64,000 bases of DNA from Lactobacillus selangorensis (lineage in GTDB: Bacteria > Bacillota > Bacilli > Lactobacillales > Lactobacillaceae), in the NCBI RefSeq assembly GCF_001437205.1, contig NZ_JQAZ01000001.1, forward strand, positions 62,001-126,000. Direction: 5' to 3'. The translations under genes and the position numbers were made by a program. The notes under the pieces were generated by a model. The model saw nothing but the letters and a program-made list of their open reading frames with translations. It searched no databases and was not told the origin of the DNA. Below are positions 25,561 through 34,189 of this stretch, piece after piece; the stretch's first letter is position 1; every line of letters starts with the position of its first letter.

Positions 25561-26468
25561 GCTCCACCGAACCAACAGTACCGCCGACAACAGCGCCGAC
25601 TAGTGCACCGACGACAGCGCCGACAAGTGCACCGACAACAGCGCCGACTAGTGCACCAACGACGGCACCGACAAGTGCGCCAACGACAGCACCGACAAGT
25701 GCGCCAACGACAGCACCGACAAGTCAGCCGACAAGTGCACCAACAACAGCCCCAACTAGTGCACCAACAACAGCGCCGACGACAGCCCCAACTTCACCAG
25801 TGCAGGCTGAAGAAACGATTACGGTTAAATATGTGGACGTTACTAATGGTGCGATATTGGGAACGACAAGCATTACTGGTAATGAAGGCGATCATGTGAC
25901 AACAGCCGATGTGGCCAAAGTTAATGCAGCAATCGATGCATTGATTCAGCAAGGGTATCAGGTGGTTACTCGTGCAACGGAATACAGTCCGATTTCGACT
26001 GAGACAATTTTTGCGGCAGATACCGCTGCAAATCAATATCTCGTTCACTTTGTAATGGAATCGGCACCAACAACAGCGCCGACAAGTGCACCGACGACAG
26101 CCCCAACTAGTGCGCCAACTAGTGCACCAACGACAGCACCGACAAGTCAGCCAACGACAGCGCCAACTAGTGCACCAACGACGGCACCGACAAGTGTGCC
26201 GGCAATGACAGCGACCACAGGTGCAACGGGTTCGGCAGCGAGCGTCACAGGTCAGGCAGCTGCTGCTCAATCTGAAGCACAGCAAGTGGAAAGTAATTTG
26301 CCAGCGGCACCTACGAATGCAGCCCAGACCGGAAAGAAACAGGCGAATGCATTGCCGCAAACGGGGGATGCACAAGAGACAACTTCGGCCTTCGCTGGCT
26401 TGGGGATGACGTTGATGGGTTTGCTAGGTTTAGCAGGTCTGCGGCGTAAAAAGCATGATGAGCATTAA
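24594..26468 (+). CDS. C-terminal part of the giant adhesin: last Ig repeats, MucBP-like domain, TSAPT stalks, LPQTG anchor
   Basis: Same frame as the 18333 start and clearly its continuation. Repeat 19 is completed upstream from about 24522, where loss of one G in CCAGCCATTATCAG restores the frame. The GTG at 24594 is only the first possible start and has no ribosome site, so this part is not expected to be made alone. It contains Ig repeats 20-23, a Thr/Pro stalk, a MucBP-like domain (ETITVKYVDVTNGAILGTTS ... YLVHFVMES), a second stalk, then LPQTG, a hydrophobic helix and the basic tail RRKKHDEH for sortase A attachment. Either the gene is a pseudogene or the two indels are sequence errors. 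Confidence 0.85.
   Translation: MAASKENLFAHNSQIANGATWNPADNFDGAIDDNGDSLDFSKVTVSGSVNTAVAGNYAVTYSYTDTAGNTVSKTVTITVSDKAVDHSTIYAHNSTILNGSTWNAADNFDGATDANGDPVDLADMTVSGTVDTAQAGNYNVTYSYKDVDGKTVSKTVTVTVGAKATDHSAIYAHNSNILNGSTWNTADNFDGATDANGDPVDLADMTVSGLVNTSKPGNYQVTYSYTDANGKTVSKTITLYVVESHLSVAGKDSTLTQGTTWNPKDNFVSATDENGKSVAYGDVQVSGSVDSATPGKYNVVYTYTDKAGNSVYTIITVTVKANSSTEPTVPPTTAPTSAPTTAPTSAPTTAPTSAPTTAPTSAPTTAPTSAPTTAPTSQPTSAPTTAPTSAPTTAPTTAPTSPVQAEETITVKYVDVTNGAILGTTSITGNEGDHVTTADVAKVNAAIDALIQQGYQVVTRATEYSPISTETIFAADTAANQYLVHFVMESAPTTAPTSAPTTAPTSAPTSAPTTAPTSQPTTAPTSAPTTAPTSVPAMTATTGATGSAASVTGQAAAAQSEAQQVESNLPAAPTNAAQTGKKQANALPQTGDAQETTSAFAGLGMTLMGLLGLAGLRRKKHDEH
25573..25800 (+). repeat. Thr/Pro TSAPTTAP tandem repeats, first block
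   Basis: Twelve-base units such as ACAGCGCCGACTAGTGCACC encode alternating TAPTSAP. A rigid wall-spanning stalk before the MucBP-like domain, and a likely site of copy-number change. Confidence 0.88.
26065..26208 (+). repeat. Thr/Pro TSAPTTAP tandem repeats, second block
   Basis: The same repeat type as at 25573, placed after the MucBP-like domain and before the LPQTG region. Confidence 0.85.
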
Positions 26469-26479
26469 AGCTGTTTGAA

Positions 26480-26530
26480 GAAAGAATCTTATTCTGAAAT
26501 GAAATCAATTTCGGAATGAGGTTCTTTTTT
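26480..26530 (+). terminator. Terminator after the adhesin gene
   Basis: Long hairpin AAGAATCTTATTCTGAAAT / ATTTCGGAATGAGGTTCTT (G-U pairs), loop GAAATCA, then TTTTTT. Confidence 0.88.
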
Positions 26531-26568
26531 AATTGGTATAGGTCAATTTGAAAATAATTTAAAACAAA

Positions 26569-26585
26569 TGTGAGAAAAGCTGACA
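26569..26585 (+). promoter_or_regulatory. GlnR/TnrA operator
   Basis: TGTGAGAAAAGCTGACA matches the TGTNA-N7-TNACA consensus perfectly. It lies 7 bp upstream of the -35 of glnR, fitting nitrogen-dependent autorepression of glnRA. Confidence 0.85.
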
Positions 26586-26592
26586 TAAATCC

Positions 26593-26622
26593 TTGACGGC
26601 CCTATTCTCAAAATGCTATCAT
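26593..26622 (+). promoter_or_regulatory. glnRA promoter
   Basis: TTGACG (26593-26598), 18-bp spacer, TATCAT (26617-26622). Confidence 0.75.
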
Positions 26623-26649
26623 GAAAACAGTTTTGAGGGGGAAGGCGTT

Positions 26650-27036
26650 ATGAAGGAAAAAGAGCTGCGAAGAACACTGGCTGTTCTTCCGATTGGTACA
26701 GTCATTAAATTGACTGATTTGACCGCCCGCCAGATTCGTTACTATGAGGAACAAGGGTTGGTCACGCCGAAACGGAATAAAGGCAACCAGCGGATGTATT
26801 CATTGAATGACGTCGATCGTTTGCTTGAAATCAAAGATTATTTAGCGGACGGCATGAACATCGCCGGGATTAAATATGTGTATCAGCAGCAACAGGCTGA
26901 CCAGCAGGCGCAGAAACAGCGTCCCGTCACCGACGATGATGTCCGCCGCATTCTCCATGATGAACTGCTTGCGGCCGGCGGACTCGATCACCATGATCAA
27001 CGCGCCAGTTTGTACCACCAGAATCCGAAAAAGTAG
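26650..27036 (+). CDS. glnR: MerR-family nitrogen regulator GlnR
   Basis: Represses glnRA and other nitrogen genes when glutamine is plentiful, activated through feedback-inhibited glutamine synthetase. The 128-residue product has a MerR winged helix-turn-helix (about 14-75; VIKLTDLTARQIRYYEEQGLV, NQRMYSLNDVDRL), a Gln-rich linker, and a short C-terminal tail used to sense GlnA. ATG 26650 is chosen because GAGGGGGA precedes it; the longer frame from 26593 would overlap the promoter. It is 24 bp from glnA in one operon. Confidence 0.95.
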   Translation: MKEKELRRTLAVLPIGTVIKLTDLTARQIRYYEEQGLVTPKRNKGNQRMYSLNDVDRLLEIKDYLADGMNIAGIKYVYQQQQADQQAQKQRPVTDDDVRRILHDELLAAGGLDHHDQRASLYHQNPKK

Positions 27037-27060
27037 AAAAAACCAAGGGAGTTTTCAAGA

Positions 27061-28401
27061 ATGGTTAGAAAAGATTACACCAAAGAGGATATTCGTCAAA
27101 TCATCAAAGAGGAAAACGTCCAGTTTATCCGTTTGATGTTTGCTGACATCAATGGAATCGTCAAAAACGTCGAAGTGCCGCTCAGCCAACTCGATAAAGT
27201 CTTGAATAATAAAATTATGTTTGATGGGTCGTCGATTGATGGCTTCGTCCGGATTGAAGAGAGTGATATGTATCTCTATCCCGACCTGTCGACATTCCTG
27301 GTCTTCCCATGGACAGCCGATCAAGGCAAAATTGCCCGCCTGATCTGCAGTGTCCACAATCCTGACGGTACACCGTATGAGGGCGACCCCCGCAACAACT
27401 TGATTCGGGTCCTCCAAGACGCCAAGGATGCTGGGTATACGGCATTCAACATTGGGCCGGAACCCGAATTCTTCTTGTTCCAGCTCGATGAAAATGGCAA
27501 ACCGACTTTGCAGCTCAACGATGAAGGCAGCTACTTCGATTTGGCACCGCTGGATCTCGGCAGCAATGCCCGCCGTGATATGGTGCTCGAGCTCGAGAAG
27601 ATGGGCTTTGAAGTCGAAGCCAGCCACCATGAAGTTGCGCCTGGCCAGCAGGAAATTGATTTCAAGTATGCCAACGCTTTAGAGGCGGCCGATAACATTC
27701 AAACTTTCAAACTGGTTGTGAAGACGATTGCGCAGAAGCATAATCTGTATGCGACCTTCATGCCGAAGCCGCTGTCCGGCATCAATGGGTCGGGGATGCA
27801 TATGAACATGTCCTTGTTCAATCAGGATGGTAATGCTTTTTACGATGAAAACGGCAAGGGCAAGATGTCCGATTTGGCGATGCACTTCATGGCCGGTATT
27901 TTGGAACATTCGCGTGCCTTGACCGCCATCAACAATCCCATCGTCAACTCTTACAAGCGTCTGGTGCCAGGCTTTGAAGCACCTGTATATATTGCCTGGT
28001 CCGGCCACAACCGCTCGCCATTAGTTCGGATTCCGCAATCACGTGGCGTCGGAACTCGGCTCGAATTGCGGAGTGTCGACCCAACTGCCAACCCATACTT
28101 GTCGATTGCGGCTATGCTGGAATCCGGCTTAGACGGTGTGCGGGCCGAAACCGTGCCAGCTCCAGCAATCGATCGCAATATTTACCAAATGAGCGATGAA
28201 GAACGCAAAGCCAACCACATCAGCGATTTGCCGTCGACCTTGCATAATGCTTTGAAAGCTCTCCGTGACGATGAAGTCGTTCAAAAAGCAATCGGCGACC
28301 ATATCTATCACAGTTTCATGGACGCTAAGAGCCTTGAATGGTCCAGCTACCAGCAGCAAGTTTCGCAGTGGGAACGTGACCAGTATCTGCATCAGTACTA
28401 A
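27061..28401 (+). CDS. glnA: Glutamine synthetase, type I
   Basis: Makes glutamine from glutamate, ammonia and ATP as a dodecamer, and acts as nitrogen sensor by binding GlnR. The 446-residue product is of the short Firmicutes GSI-alpha type. Motifs are [10 protein letters not shown], the metal site [25 protein letters not shown], the ATP-binding [20 protein letters not shown], and [13 protein letters not shown]. It ends in YLHQY. It is regulated by the GlnR box before glnR. A terminator-like hairpin lies about 90 bp downstream. Confidence 0.97.
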   Translation: MVRKDYTKEDIRQIIKEENVQFIRLMFADINGIVKNVEVPLSQLDKVLNNKIMFDGSSIDGFVRIEESDMYLYPDLSTFLVFPWTADQGKIARLICSVHNPDGTPYEGDPRNNLIRVLQDAKDAGYTAFNIGPEPEFFLFQLDENGKPTLQLNDEGSYFDLAPLDLGSNARRDMVLELEKMGFEVEASHHEVAPGQQEIDFKYANALEAADNIQTFKLVVKTIAQKHNLYATFMPKPLSGINGSGMHMNMSLFNQDGNAFYDENGKGKMSDLAMHFMAGILEHSRALTAINNPIVNSYKRLVPGFEAPVYIAWSGHNRSPLVRIPQSRGVGTRLELRSVDPTANPYLSIAAMLESGLDGVRAETVPAPAIDRNIYQMSDEERKANHISDLPSTLHNALKALRDDEVVQKAIGDHIYHSFMDAKSLEWSSYQQQVSQWERDQYLHQY

Positions 28402-28493
28402 GCGTGCGAATCGGAACTGGAAACATGTTTCGGAAGCGGCAGAAATCGTTCTTTATCAATAAATCATTCGTTTTTATCTCAAAATCGTATCAG

Positions 28494-28522
28494 AAGAGCC
28501 GTAGCTCAGCTGCGGTTCTTTT
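28494..28522 (+). terminator. Terminator after glnRA
   Basis: AAGAGCCGTAG / CTGCGGTTCTT stem (two G-U pairs) followed by TTTT. Confidence 0.65.
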
Positions 28523-28531
28523 CTTATGGCA

Positions 28532-28540
28532 TGATATAAT
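28532..28540 (+). promoter_or_regulatory. Extended -10 promoter of the EamA gene
   Basis: TGATATAAT (extended -10) 37 bp before the start codon; no good -35 is visible. Confidence 0.5.
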
Positions 28541-28576
28541 GGAAAAGTTGATTTTGAAATGAAGGGAATTCAGACC

Positions 28577-29497
28577 ATGAAAAATGAGAAACATCTATTT
28601 GGCAGTCAAATCGGCACTGGAATCACGTGGGCGCTGATTGCCTCGACCCTGTGGGGAATCTCGGGAACGGTGCTGCAGTTTATTTCGCAGGGCCAGGCTA
28701 TTCCAGCGACGTGGTTCCTTTCGGTGCGCACACTGGGGGCCGGCGTCATTCTGCTGGCACTCAGCCTCATTAAATACGGCAAGCGGACGTTTGCCATTTT
28801 CAAAACACCGCGATTGATTGGCTGGTTATTGGCCTATGCGATTTTCGGCTTAATGGCGAACCTGTTCACGTTTTATATGAGCGTCCAGACGGGGAATGCC
28901 TCTGCGGCGACGATTCTGCAGTATTTGAGCCCGTTATTCATCGTGCTGGGCGGGATTTTATTTTTGCATGAAAAACCGACCCAGGTTGATTTGATTACGT
29001 TCGGACTGGCGCTAATTGGGGTTTTCCTGGCCATCACGCATGGCGATATCCATACCCTGGCGATTCCGCTGAATGCCTTGATTTGGGGGATTCTATCCGG
29101 TCTGACGGCGGCTTTTTATGTCGTTCTGCCCCGGCCGATTACCAGAGAAATTCCGCCGATGATTGTGCTCGGCTGGGCCTTGATAATTGCAAGTGTGCTG
29201 TTTAACTTGTTCCATCCGGTGTGGGTGGGTGTGCCGGCCCTGCATGGCAGCACGATTCTGGCGATTGCGACGGTGATTCTGGTCGGCACAATCCTGCCGT
29301 TCTTGGCGTTATTGCATGCTTCGAACTTTGCGCCGTCGTCGGTCATCAGCATTCTGGATGCCGTTCAGCCGGTTGTGACGTTCATTTTGAGCCTGTTGTT
29401 CCTAAATCTGAAGTTCAACTGGGTCGAATGTCTCGGTGCGATTATTGTCCTGATTGCCATTTATATCTTGCAACGGTACCGGACAGAAACCGATTAA
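28577..29497 (+). CDS. EamA/DMT-superfamily transporter
   Basis: A 306-residue inner-membrane protein with about ten hydrophobic helices in two homologous EamA halves (first ALIASTLWGISGTVLQF ..., second ALIWGILSGLTAAFYVVLP ...), the architecture of drug/metabolite exporters. The end of each half carries the family pattern (LQYLSPLFIVLGG, LDAVQPVVTFILSLLFL). The substrate cannot be told from sequence. ATG 28577 has AAGGGA upstream, unlike the earlier in-frame ATG. Own promoter and shared bidirectional terminator indicate a single-gene unit. Confidence 0.88.
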   Translation: MKNEKHLFGSQIGTGITWALIASTLWGISGTVLQFISQGQAIPATWFLSVRTLGAGVILLALSLIKYGKRTFAIFKTPRLIGWLLAYAIFGLMANLFTFYMSVQTGNASAATILQYLSPLFIVLGGILFLHEKPTQVDLITFGLALIGVFLAITHGDIHTLAIPLNALIWGILSGLTAAFYVVLPRPITREIPPMIVLGWALIIASVLFNLFHPVWVGVPALHGSTILAIATVILVGTILPFLALLHASNFAPSSVISILDAVQPVVTFILSLLFLNLKFNWVECLGAIIVLIAIYILQRYRTETD

Positions 29498-29520
29498 CAG
29501 CCTGATACTTATCATTACGC

Positions 29521-29559
29521 AAAAAGAGCCGCAACTTTTTCAGTTGCGGCTCTTTTTTT
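29521..29559. terminator. Bidirectional terminator, EamA gene / MMPL gene
   Basis: AAAAAGAGCCGCAACT / AGTTGCGGCTCTTTTT, a 16-bp perfect stem between converging genes. Confidence 0.92.
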
Positions 29560-29595
29560 AAATCATTTCAAATCAACGTTAGTCCAATTCGTACT

Positions 29596-32500
29596 TTAAT
29601 CCTGGTTCCGTTCTTGGCGGGTGGTCTTGGTATCATCATTCTTATCCGGCTTGGCTGGGTAAGTTAATTTGATCAAGGCGGGCAGAACGATCGGCAAAAT
29701 AATCACGAGGATAATCAGACCGATGATCACGACTAAGGCGACCTGGATTAAGGTCAAGACGCCGGATGGCATCAGAGCGGCAAATGTCCCGCTTAAGATC
29801 AAGGCAGCCGATAGGACAACGGCGCCGATGATGCCTGAAGCTTGGACGATGCGCTGGCCTGGTGTGCCGGTTCCGGCCAATTCACGGTACTTCATCATCA
29901 GGAAGATGCTGTAATCGACACCGAGCGCAATCAGCATAATGAAGCCGAAGAACGGGGTGTTCCAAGTCAGCATCGACTGACCTAAGAAGGCGGTGCTGAA
30001 GAGCTTAGTCAGACCGAGGGAGGTCATGTAAGCGAGCAGCAGGGTGCCGAGAATGTAGAACGGCTGGAGCAGCGAACGAGTCACGACCATCAAGGCTAAG
30101 GCGATGCCGACCAGCATGATGGCAGCGGTCCGGATAAAGTCCTGACTGGCAATGCTCTTGGTATCAGCCAAGGTCGAGGTCTGGCCGCCGATTGCAACGG
30201 TCGCATTCTCAAGCGAAGTGCCTTTGAGATTGTTCTTGATGACTTTCTGCATGTTCGTGACACGGTTCATTGCTGTTTCGCTGGCCGGGTCGGAATCAAG
30301 CACGATGGTCATCTTAGTGGCTTTCATATCGGAGGACATGTACGTGTTCAGCGATTGTTTGAAGGTATCGCCCTTAAGGACACTCTTCGGAATGTAGAAT
30401 TCATCCGCAGCGGACGAGTTCTGCAACCCTTTGAGGTAGCTGTTGGCGGATTTAGTTCCTTTAGCAACCTTAGTGACACCAGTTGCGGCGGAATTCAAAC
30501 CGGTCTGCAGCTGACCCATTTCGCCGGTCAAACCGGAGAGGGTGGTGTACATCGTTTGTGTCCCGTTCGAAACTTGCATCAGGCCGCTGACGAAGGTCGG
30601 CGCCTGCGAGCTCAAGGTGCCTAAACCAGTGGTCATCTGCTGGGAAGCAGCGGCTAACTGGGCGGAACCTGAGTTCAAGGTGGCGCTATTGGCACTCAAT
30701 TCGCTGGTGCCGCTGGCTAATTGCGAAGCACCAGAATTCAAAGCCGAACTGTTGGCGTTTAATTCGCTCGTCCCGCTGGCTAATTGGGCAGCACCGGAGT
30801 TCAGCGTCGAACTGTTGGCGGATAATTGGCTGGCACCACTGGCCGCTGATGCGACGCCGCTGGTGTAAGCTTGGAGACCGCTGGTAACTTGATTGGTTCC
30901 GGCGGTCAGCTGATTCAAGCCGGCAGTCAGCTGTTGTGAACCGCTGACGAGGCCTTGATTATTCAAAGCGTTCTGAACGCTCTCAAGTGCCGTCACAGCG
31001 GATTGCGCACCCGTTAAGGCTGTCTGCATCTGGCTGATTTGGTCGCTCGTCAAGGAGCTGGAAGAGCCGGAGATGCCTTTCAAGGTAGTACCAGCTGTGT
31101 TGAGCTGGTCGCCGGTATTCTTTGTATTTGTTGCAATATCAGAAACGGCGGCGGCTAAGGCTGGATTCGATTGTGCTAACTGCGGGTTGGCAGCTAAGGC
31201 AGCTTGAATCTGTTTCAAATCATCCGCTGTCTTCTGAGTCGAAGCACCAGCAGAAGTGATGTTATCACCAACGCTAGTCAAACTTGTCGATAAGGTGCTC
31301 TGTGTATTGGCCAGCGTACTGATGGCACTGTTGATTTGGCCTAAACCAGTGTTCAATTGTTCAAGCTGGGCGGCTGAGGTGCTGCCGTTCAGCTGGCTCT
31401 GCATCTGACTCAAGCCGTTTGACAATTGCTGGCTGCCGGACTGCAGGCTGGTGACACCACTAGCCAATTGACTGGCGCCGCTTTCGAGCTCGCTGTTCTT
31501 GTTGGCCAAGGTCTGCAAGCCGTTATTCAAGCTAGAAACGCCGCTAGTATACGTCTGGACGCCGCTGGACAACTGCGAAGCACCCGAACCGAGCTGGCTG
31601 GCACCGGCTGTGTAGGACTGGATACCGTTGTTGAGGGCACTAGCACCGCTGTTCAAACGGCCGACGCCGGCGGTATACTGCTGGACACCGTCATTTAAGA
31701 CGGATAGGTTGGAACTGATTTGTTCGGAGCCGTTGTCCAATTCGGTAATCCCGGAATTGAGGGCAACCGCACCATTGGCAAGGGTTGAAGCACCGTCAGA
31801 CAGTTGTTTGACTTGGCTTAAGCCGCTCTGCATATCGGTGCCGGACAATTTCTTGTCGGCGGAATTCAGCCCTTTGCCGATTTTGTTGAGCCCTTTGTTG
31901 GCGGTGTTCATGCCGCTAGTAACGGTGCTCAGCTGATTGTTGGCATAAAGGGCGGAAACTTTGGAACCGCCAGGCTGGGTGGCTGAAGCGACAGTCTTAA
32001 CGCCTGGTTCGGCTTGGGCCGTCTTCGTCACCATATCAATCAATTTCAGCGCTTCTTCATTGTTGAGCTTGTGGTCGGCCTGAATGTACAAGGTCGACGG
32101 TTCGGCTGTCCCTTTGGAGAAATGCTTCTGAACGACCTGGACCCCTTGTTTGGCCGGCAGTGAATCGCTCAATTCGGCCAGATTATCATAGTTTAAATTA
32201 TTATGATAGGTCAGGATAAACGGCAAGGTCGCAATCAGCACGATTGCTAACGAAATAATCGGATGCAGAACCGAATGGGCCGATAACCACTGCCACATCT
32301 TGCTGCGGCTGCCGCCGTTGAAGTTCTTGGTCGGCCAGAACATCGTCGGGCCGAGTGTCGCCATGAAGAACGGGTTCAGCGTCAGGAGGACAATCAGTAA
32401 GACAGCCACCCCGACGGCAACGCCTGAAGCCGAACGGTAAATCGAAAATTGCGCCAAGAAGAGGGCGGAAAATCCGATTAACAGCGATAAACCGGAATAC

Positions 32501-33351
32501 AGAATTTTCCGGCCAGCGATTTTAACCGCCGAACGGGTTGCTTCCCAGTTATCCTTGCCGTGGCTCAGCTCCTCCTTGAACTGATCGTACAGGAGGATGT
32601 TGTAATCCGTCCCAATCCCGAACAGGACCACGACCATGAAGACCTGGGTGAAGTTCGAAAACGGGAAGTTGGCATATTTGACTAAGTTCGCCACGATCGA
32701 CAGTGAAGTGATGTAGGTCACCCCGACGGTCAATAACGAAATCAGCGGGACGACCGGCGACCTGAAGACGATGATTAAGACGATGAAGATGAAGACGGCC
32801 GCAATGACTTCGGTCTTCTGAATCCCAGCTTCGGTCGCTTTGCTGAAGTCGTCGTTCAGGATATCGGCACCGGTCACATAGGTCTTGAGTCCTGGGGTCT
32901 TGATTGCCTTCGTTAATTGCGAATCAATCTTAGTGTAGCTCCCATGGCTCTTTGCCACCATCAACTGAACGATTTCAGTCGTGCCGTCTTTGGAAACTAA
33001 CTGTTTCTTGGCCTCCTTGTTGCTGGAAGGGTCCAACACATCTTTGATGCCGAAATGGGCCTTGTTATCTTCCAAGGTCTGGACGGCATCATCAATCTGG
33101 TCCTTTTGCGAATCAGTCAGCTTGTGGTCGCCGTTATTAAAGACGGCGACGACCTGCGTCGTGTTCTTTTGGCCATGTCCCCAATTCTTTTGAATCATGT
33201 TGGCCACTTGGCTTTGTGAAGAAGACGGAATCTTCGTCTGCCCTTTTTCGCTGACAAGCTGTGTCAGGTTCGGCAGGCTGAAGATGGCGATTAATACGAC
33301 CACAAGCCAAATGACCGCACTTCCGATGTGATTTTTACGAAAATTACGCAC
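29596..33351 (-). CDS. MMPL-family RND transporter with extended LxxG heptad-repeat domain
   Basis: The 1251-residue membrane protein has the MmpL layout: one N-terminal helix, an outer loop, a first five- to six-helix block (about 175-375), a very long outer loop, and a final helix block (about 1070-1230). The outer loop (about 480-1000) is dominated by heptad-like repeats such as LNSGASQLASGTSELNANSS, the xxxLxxG type of YhgE/MMPL proteins, and should form a long helical stalk. The motif GIGTDYNILLYDQF in the first block and GVDYSIFLMMKYREL in the second carry the charged residues of proton-coupled RND pumps. It follows tetR after 2 bp, with GTG start and GAGAGGAAC ribosome site. Lipid or drug export is likely; the substrate is unknown. 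Confidence 0.9.
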   Translation of the reverse strand: MRNFRKNHIGSAVIWLVVVLIAIFSLPNLTQLVSEKGQTKIPSSSQSQVANMIQKNWGHGQKNTTQVVAVFNNGDHKLTDSQKDQIDDAVQTLEDNKAHFGIKDVLDPSSNKEAKKQLVSKDGTTEIVQLMVAKSHGSYTKIDSQLTKAIKTPGLKTYVTGADILNDDFSKATEAGIQKTEVIAAVFIFIVLIIVFRSPVVPLISLLTVGVTYITSLSIVANLVKYANFPFSNFTQVFMVVVLFGIGTDYNILLYDQFKEELSHGKDNWEATRSAVKIAGRKILYSGLSLLIGFSALFLAQFSIYRSASGVAVGVAVLLIVLLTLNPFFMATLGPTMFWPTKNFNGGSRSKMWQWLSAHSVLHPIISLAIVLIATLPFILTYHNNLNYDNLAELSDSLPAKQGVQVVQKHFSKGTAEPSTLYIQADHKLNNEEALKLIDMVTKTAQAEPGVKTVASATQPGGSKVSALYANNQLSTVTSGMNTANKGLNKIGKGLNSADKKLSGTDMQSGLSQVKQLSDGASTLANGAVALNSGITELDNGSEQISSNLSVLNDGVQQYTAGVGRLNSGASALNNGIQSYTAGASQLGSGASQLSSGVQTYTSGVSSLNNGLQTLANKNSELESGASQLASGVTSLQSGSQQLSNGLSQMQSQLNGSTSAAQLEQLNTGLGQINSAISTLANTQSTLSTSLTSVGDNITSAGASTQKTADDLKQIQAALAANPQLAQSNPALAAAVSDIATNTKNTGDQLNTAGTTLKGISGSSSSLTSDQISQMQTALTGAQSAVTALESVQNALNNQGLVSGSQQLTAGLNQLTAGTNQVTSGLQAYTSGVASAASGASQLSANSSTLNSGAAQLASGTSELNANSSALNSGASQLASGTSELSANSATLNSGSAQLAAASQQMTTGLGTLSSQAPTFVSGLMQVSNGTQTMYTTLSGLTGEMGQLQTGLNSAATGVTKVAKGTKSANSYLKGLQNSSAADEFYIPKSVLKGDTFKQSLNTYMSSDMKATKMTIVLDSDPASETAMNRVTNMQKVIKNNLKGTSLENATVAIGGQTSTLADTKSIASQDFIRTAAIMLVGIALALMVVTRSLLQPFYILGTLLLAYMTSLGLTKLFSTAFLGQSMLTWNTPFFGFIMLIALGVDYSIFLMMKYRELAGTGTPGQRIVQASGIIGAVVLSAALILSGTFAALMPSGVLTLIQVALVVIIGLIILVIILPIVLPALIKLTYPAKPDKNDDTKTTRQERNQD

Positions 33352-33353
33352 AC

Positions 33354-33953
33354 CTAGTTCCTCTCTTTCCCAAATGAATTATTTTGAAACGCATCCCAAC
33401 TTGCCTCGCGTAATTCATTAAAGGACCGTTCGAACTGGTCCTTTTTCGCGTCTGTGTGCAAGATGAAATCCATGATGAAGGTGAGCGAACCATACAAGAG
33501 GGCGATAAAAACGTCCGGATTGATTTGCTTCAGGCTCCCCTCTTTTTGCCCCTTTTCGACAAACGCCCGAATGAAATCGAGCACTTGCTGCTGTGCGGCG
33601 ACACTTTTATCGTCCAGGTCAGGGTTGAAATTGTGTTTGCTGATGAAATAACTGATGCGGGTGTCCTGCTTTAAAAAGGCAACCCCGTTCTGATACATAT
33701 GGTTGAACTGCTCATGAATCGACGTGTGGTACGGGTAGCCGTCCTGCAGGGCAGCCAGGAGGTCCTGCATACAGCTTTGATACAACGCATTCAGCAGTTC
33801 CCGCTTATTGGTAAAGTACCGGTAGATGGTCCCCGTCCCGACGCCGGCCTTTTCGGCAATCATCGGCATCTTTGTCATTTCATAACCACGATCTGCAAAG
33901 AGCGCCAACGCAGCATCCGTGATTTTTTTAGCCTTATCATTGTTTGCGGTCAC
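33354..33953 (-). CDS. TetR-family repressor of the MMPL operon
   Basis: A 199-residue regulator with an N-terminal TetR helix-turn-helix (about 8-55; ITDAALALFADRGYEMTKMPMIAEKAG then VGTGTIYRYFTNKRELLNAL) and a helical ligand domain. The GTG start at 33953 has AGAGGTG upstream; an ATG four bases earlier is in a frame that stops at once. It is first in a two-gene operon with the MMPL transporter and is preceded by a 20-bp palindrome, so autoregulation relieved by the pump substrate is likely (inference from family behaviour). Confidence 0.9.
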   Translation of the reverse strand: MTANNDKAKKITDAALALFADRGYEMTKMPMIAEKAGVGTGTIYRYFTNKRELLNALYQSCMQDLLAALQDGYPYHTSIHEQFNHMYQNGVAFLKQDTRISYFISKHNFNPDLDDKSVAAQQQVLDFIRAFVEKGQKEGSLKQINPDVFIALLYGSLTFIMDFILHTDAKKDQFERSFNELREASWDAFQNNSFGKERN

Positions 33954-33976
33954 TCATTGATTCACCTCTTTAAATC

Positions 33977-33996
33977 CGGAATGAATGTTCATTCCG
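33977..33996. promoter_or_regulatory. Probable TetR operator
   Basis: CGGAATGAATGTTCATTCCG: perfect 9-bp arms separated by TG, between the -10 box and the tetR start codon. Typical size and position for a TetR-family operator. Confidence 0.78.
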
Positions 33997-34013
33997 TTTT
34001 TTCAACAGTGCCC

Positions 34014-34041
34014 ATTTTACCGCATCAAATTATCCTGTCAA
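34014..34041 (-). promoter_or_regulatory. Promoter of tetR-MMPL operon
   Basis: On the minus strand TTGACA (34041-34036), 16-bp spacer, TAAAAT (34019-34014), upstream of the palindromic operator. Confidence 0.65.
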
Positions 34042-34044
34042 GGA

Positions 34045-34073
34045 CTTTTAATATCCATAATGGACATTAAAAG
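34045..34073. promoter_or_regulatory. 29-bp palindrome upstream of the tetR promoter
   Basis: Arms CTTTTAATATCCA / TGGACATTAAAAG with one mismatch around TAA, just upstream of the -35. It may be a second regulatory site. Its sequence is unrelated to the TetR operator, suggesting a different binding protein. Confidence 0.5.
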
Positions 34074-34147
34074 GCTTTCATGGCAAAAAAATAATTGCGG
34101 AGGTCCAAAAAGGGCTGTGAGGCGCATTTTTAACGATTTTTGCACAT

Positions 34148-34180
34148 AAAAAAACACCCCACATTGCGGTGGCGTGTTTT
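34148..34180 (-). terminator. Terminator after pepX
   Basis: On the minus strand AAAACACGCCACC / TGTGGGGTGTTTT (imperfect stem) followed by a T-run. Confidence 0.75.
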
Positions 34181-34189
34181 GAGAGCAAA

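Noticed and set aside
25573-26208. Short direct repeats resembling a CRISPR array
   Set aside because: Units are in-frame 12-base codon repeats encoding TSAPTTAP with no spacers.
28494-28522. tRNA-like start GCCGTAGCTCAGC after glnA
   Set aside because: No anticodon or T-arm follows; the segment is a terminator hairpin.
30355-31936. Long plus-strand open frames inside the MMPL gene
   Set aside because: They mirror the low-complexity repeat of the minus-strand gene and have no ribosome sites or coherent protein pattern.
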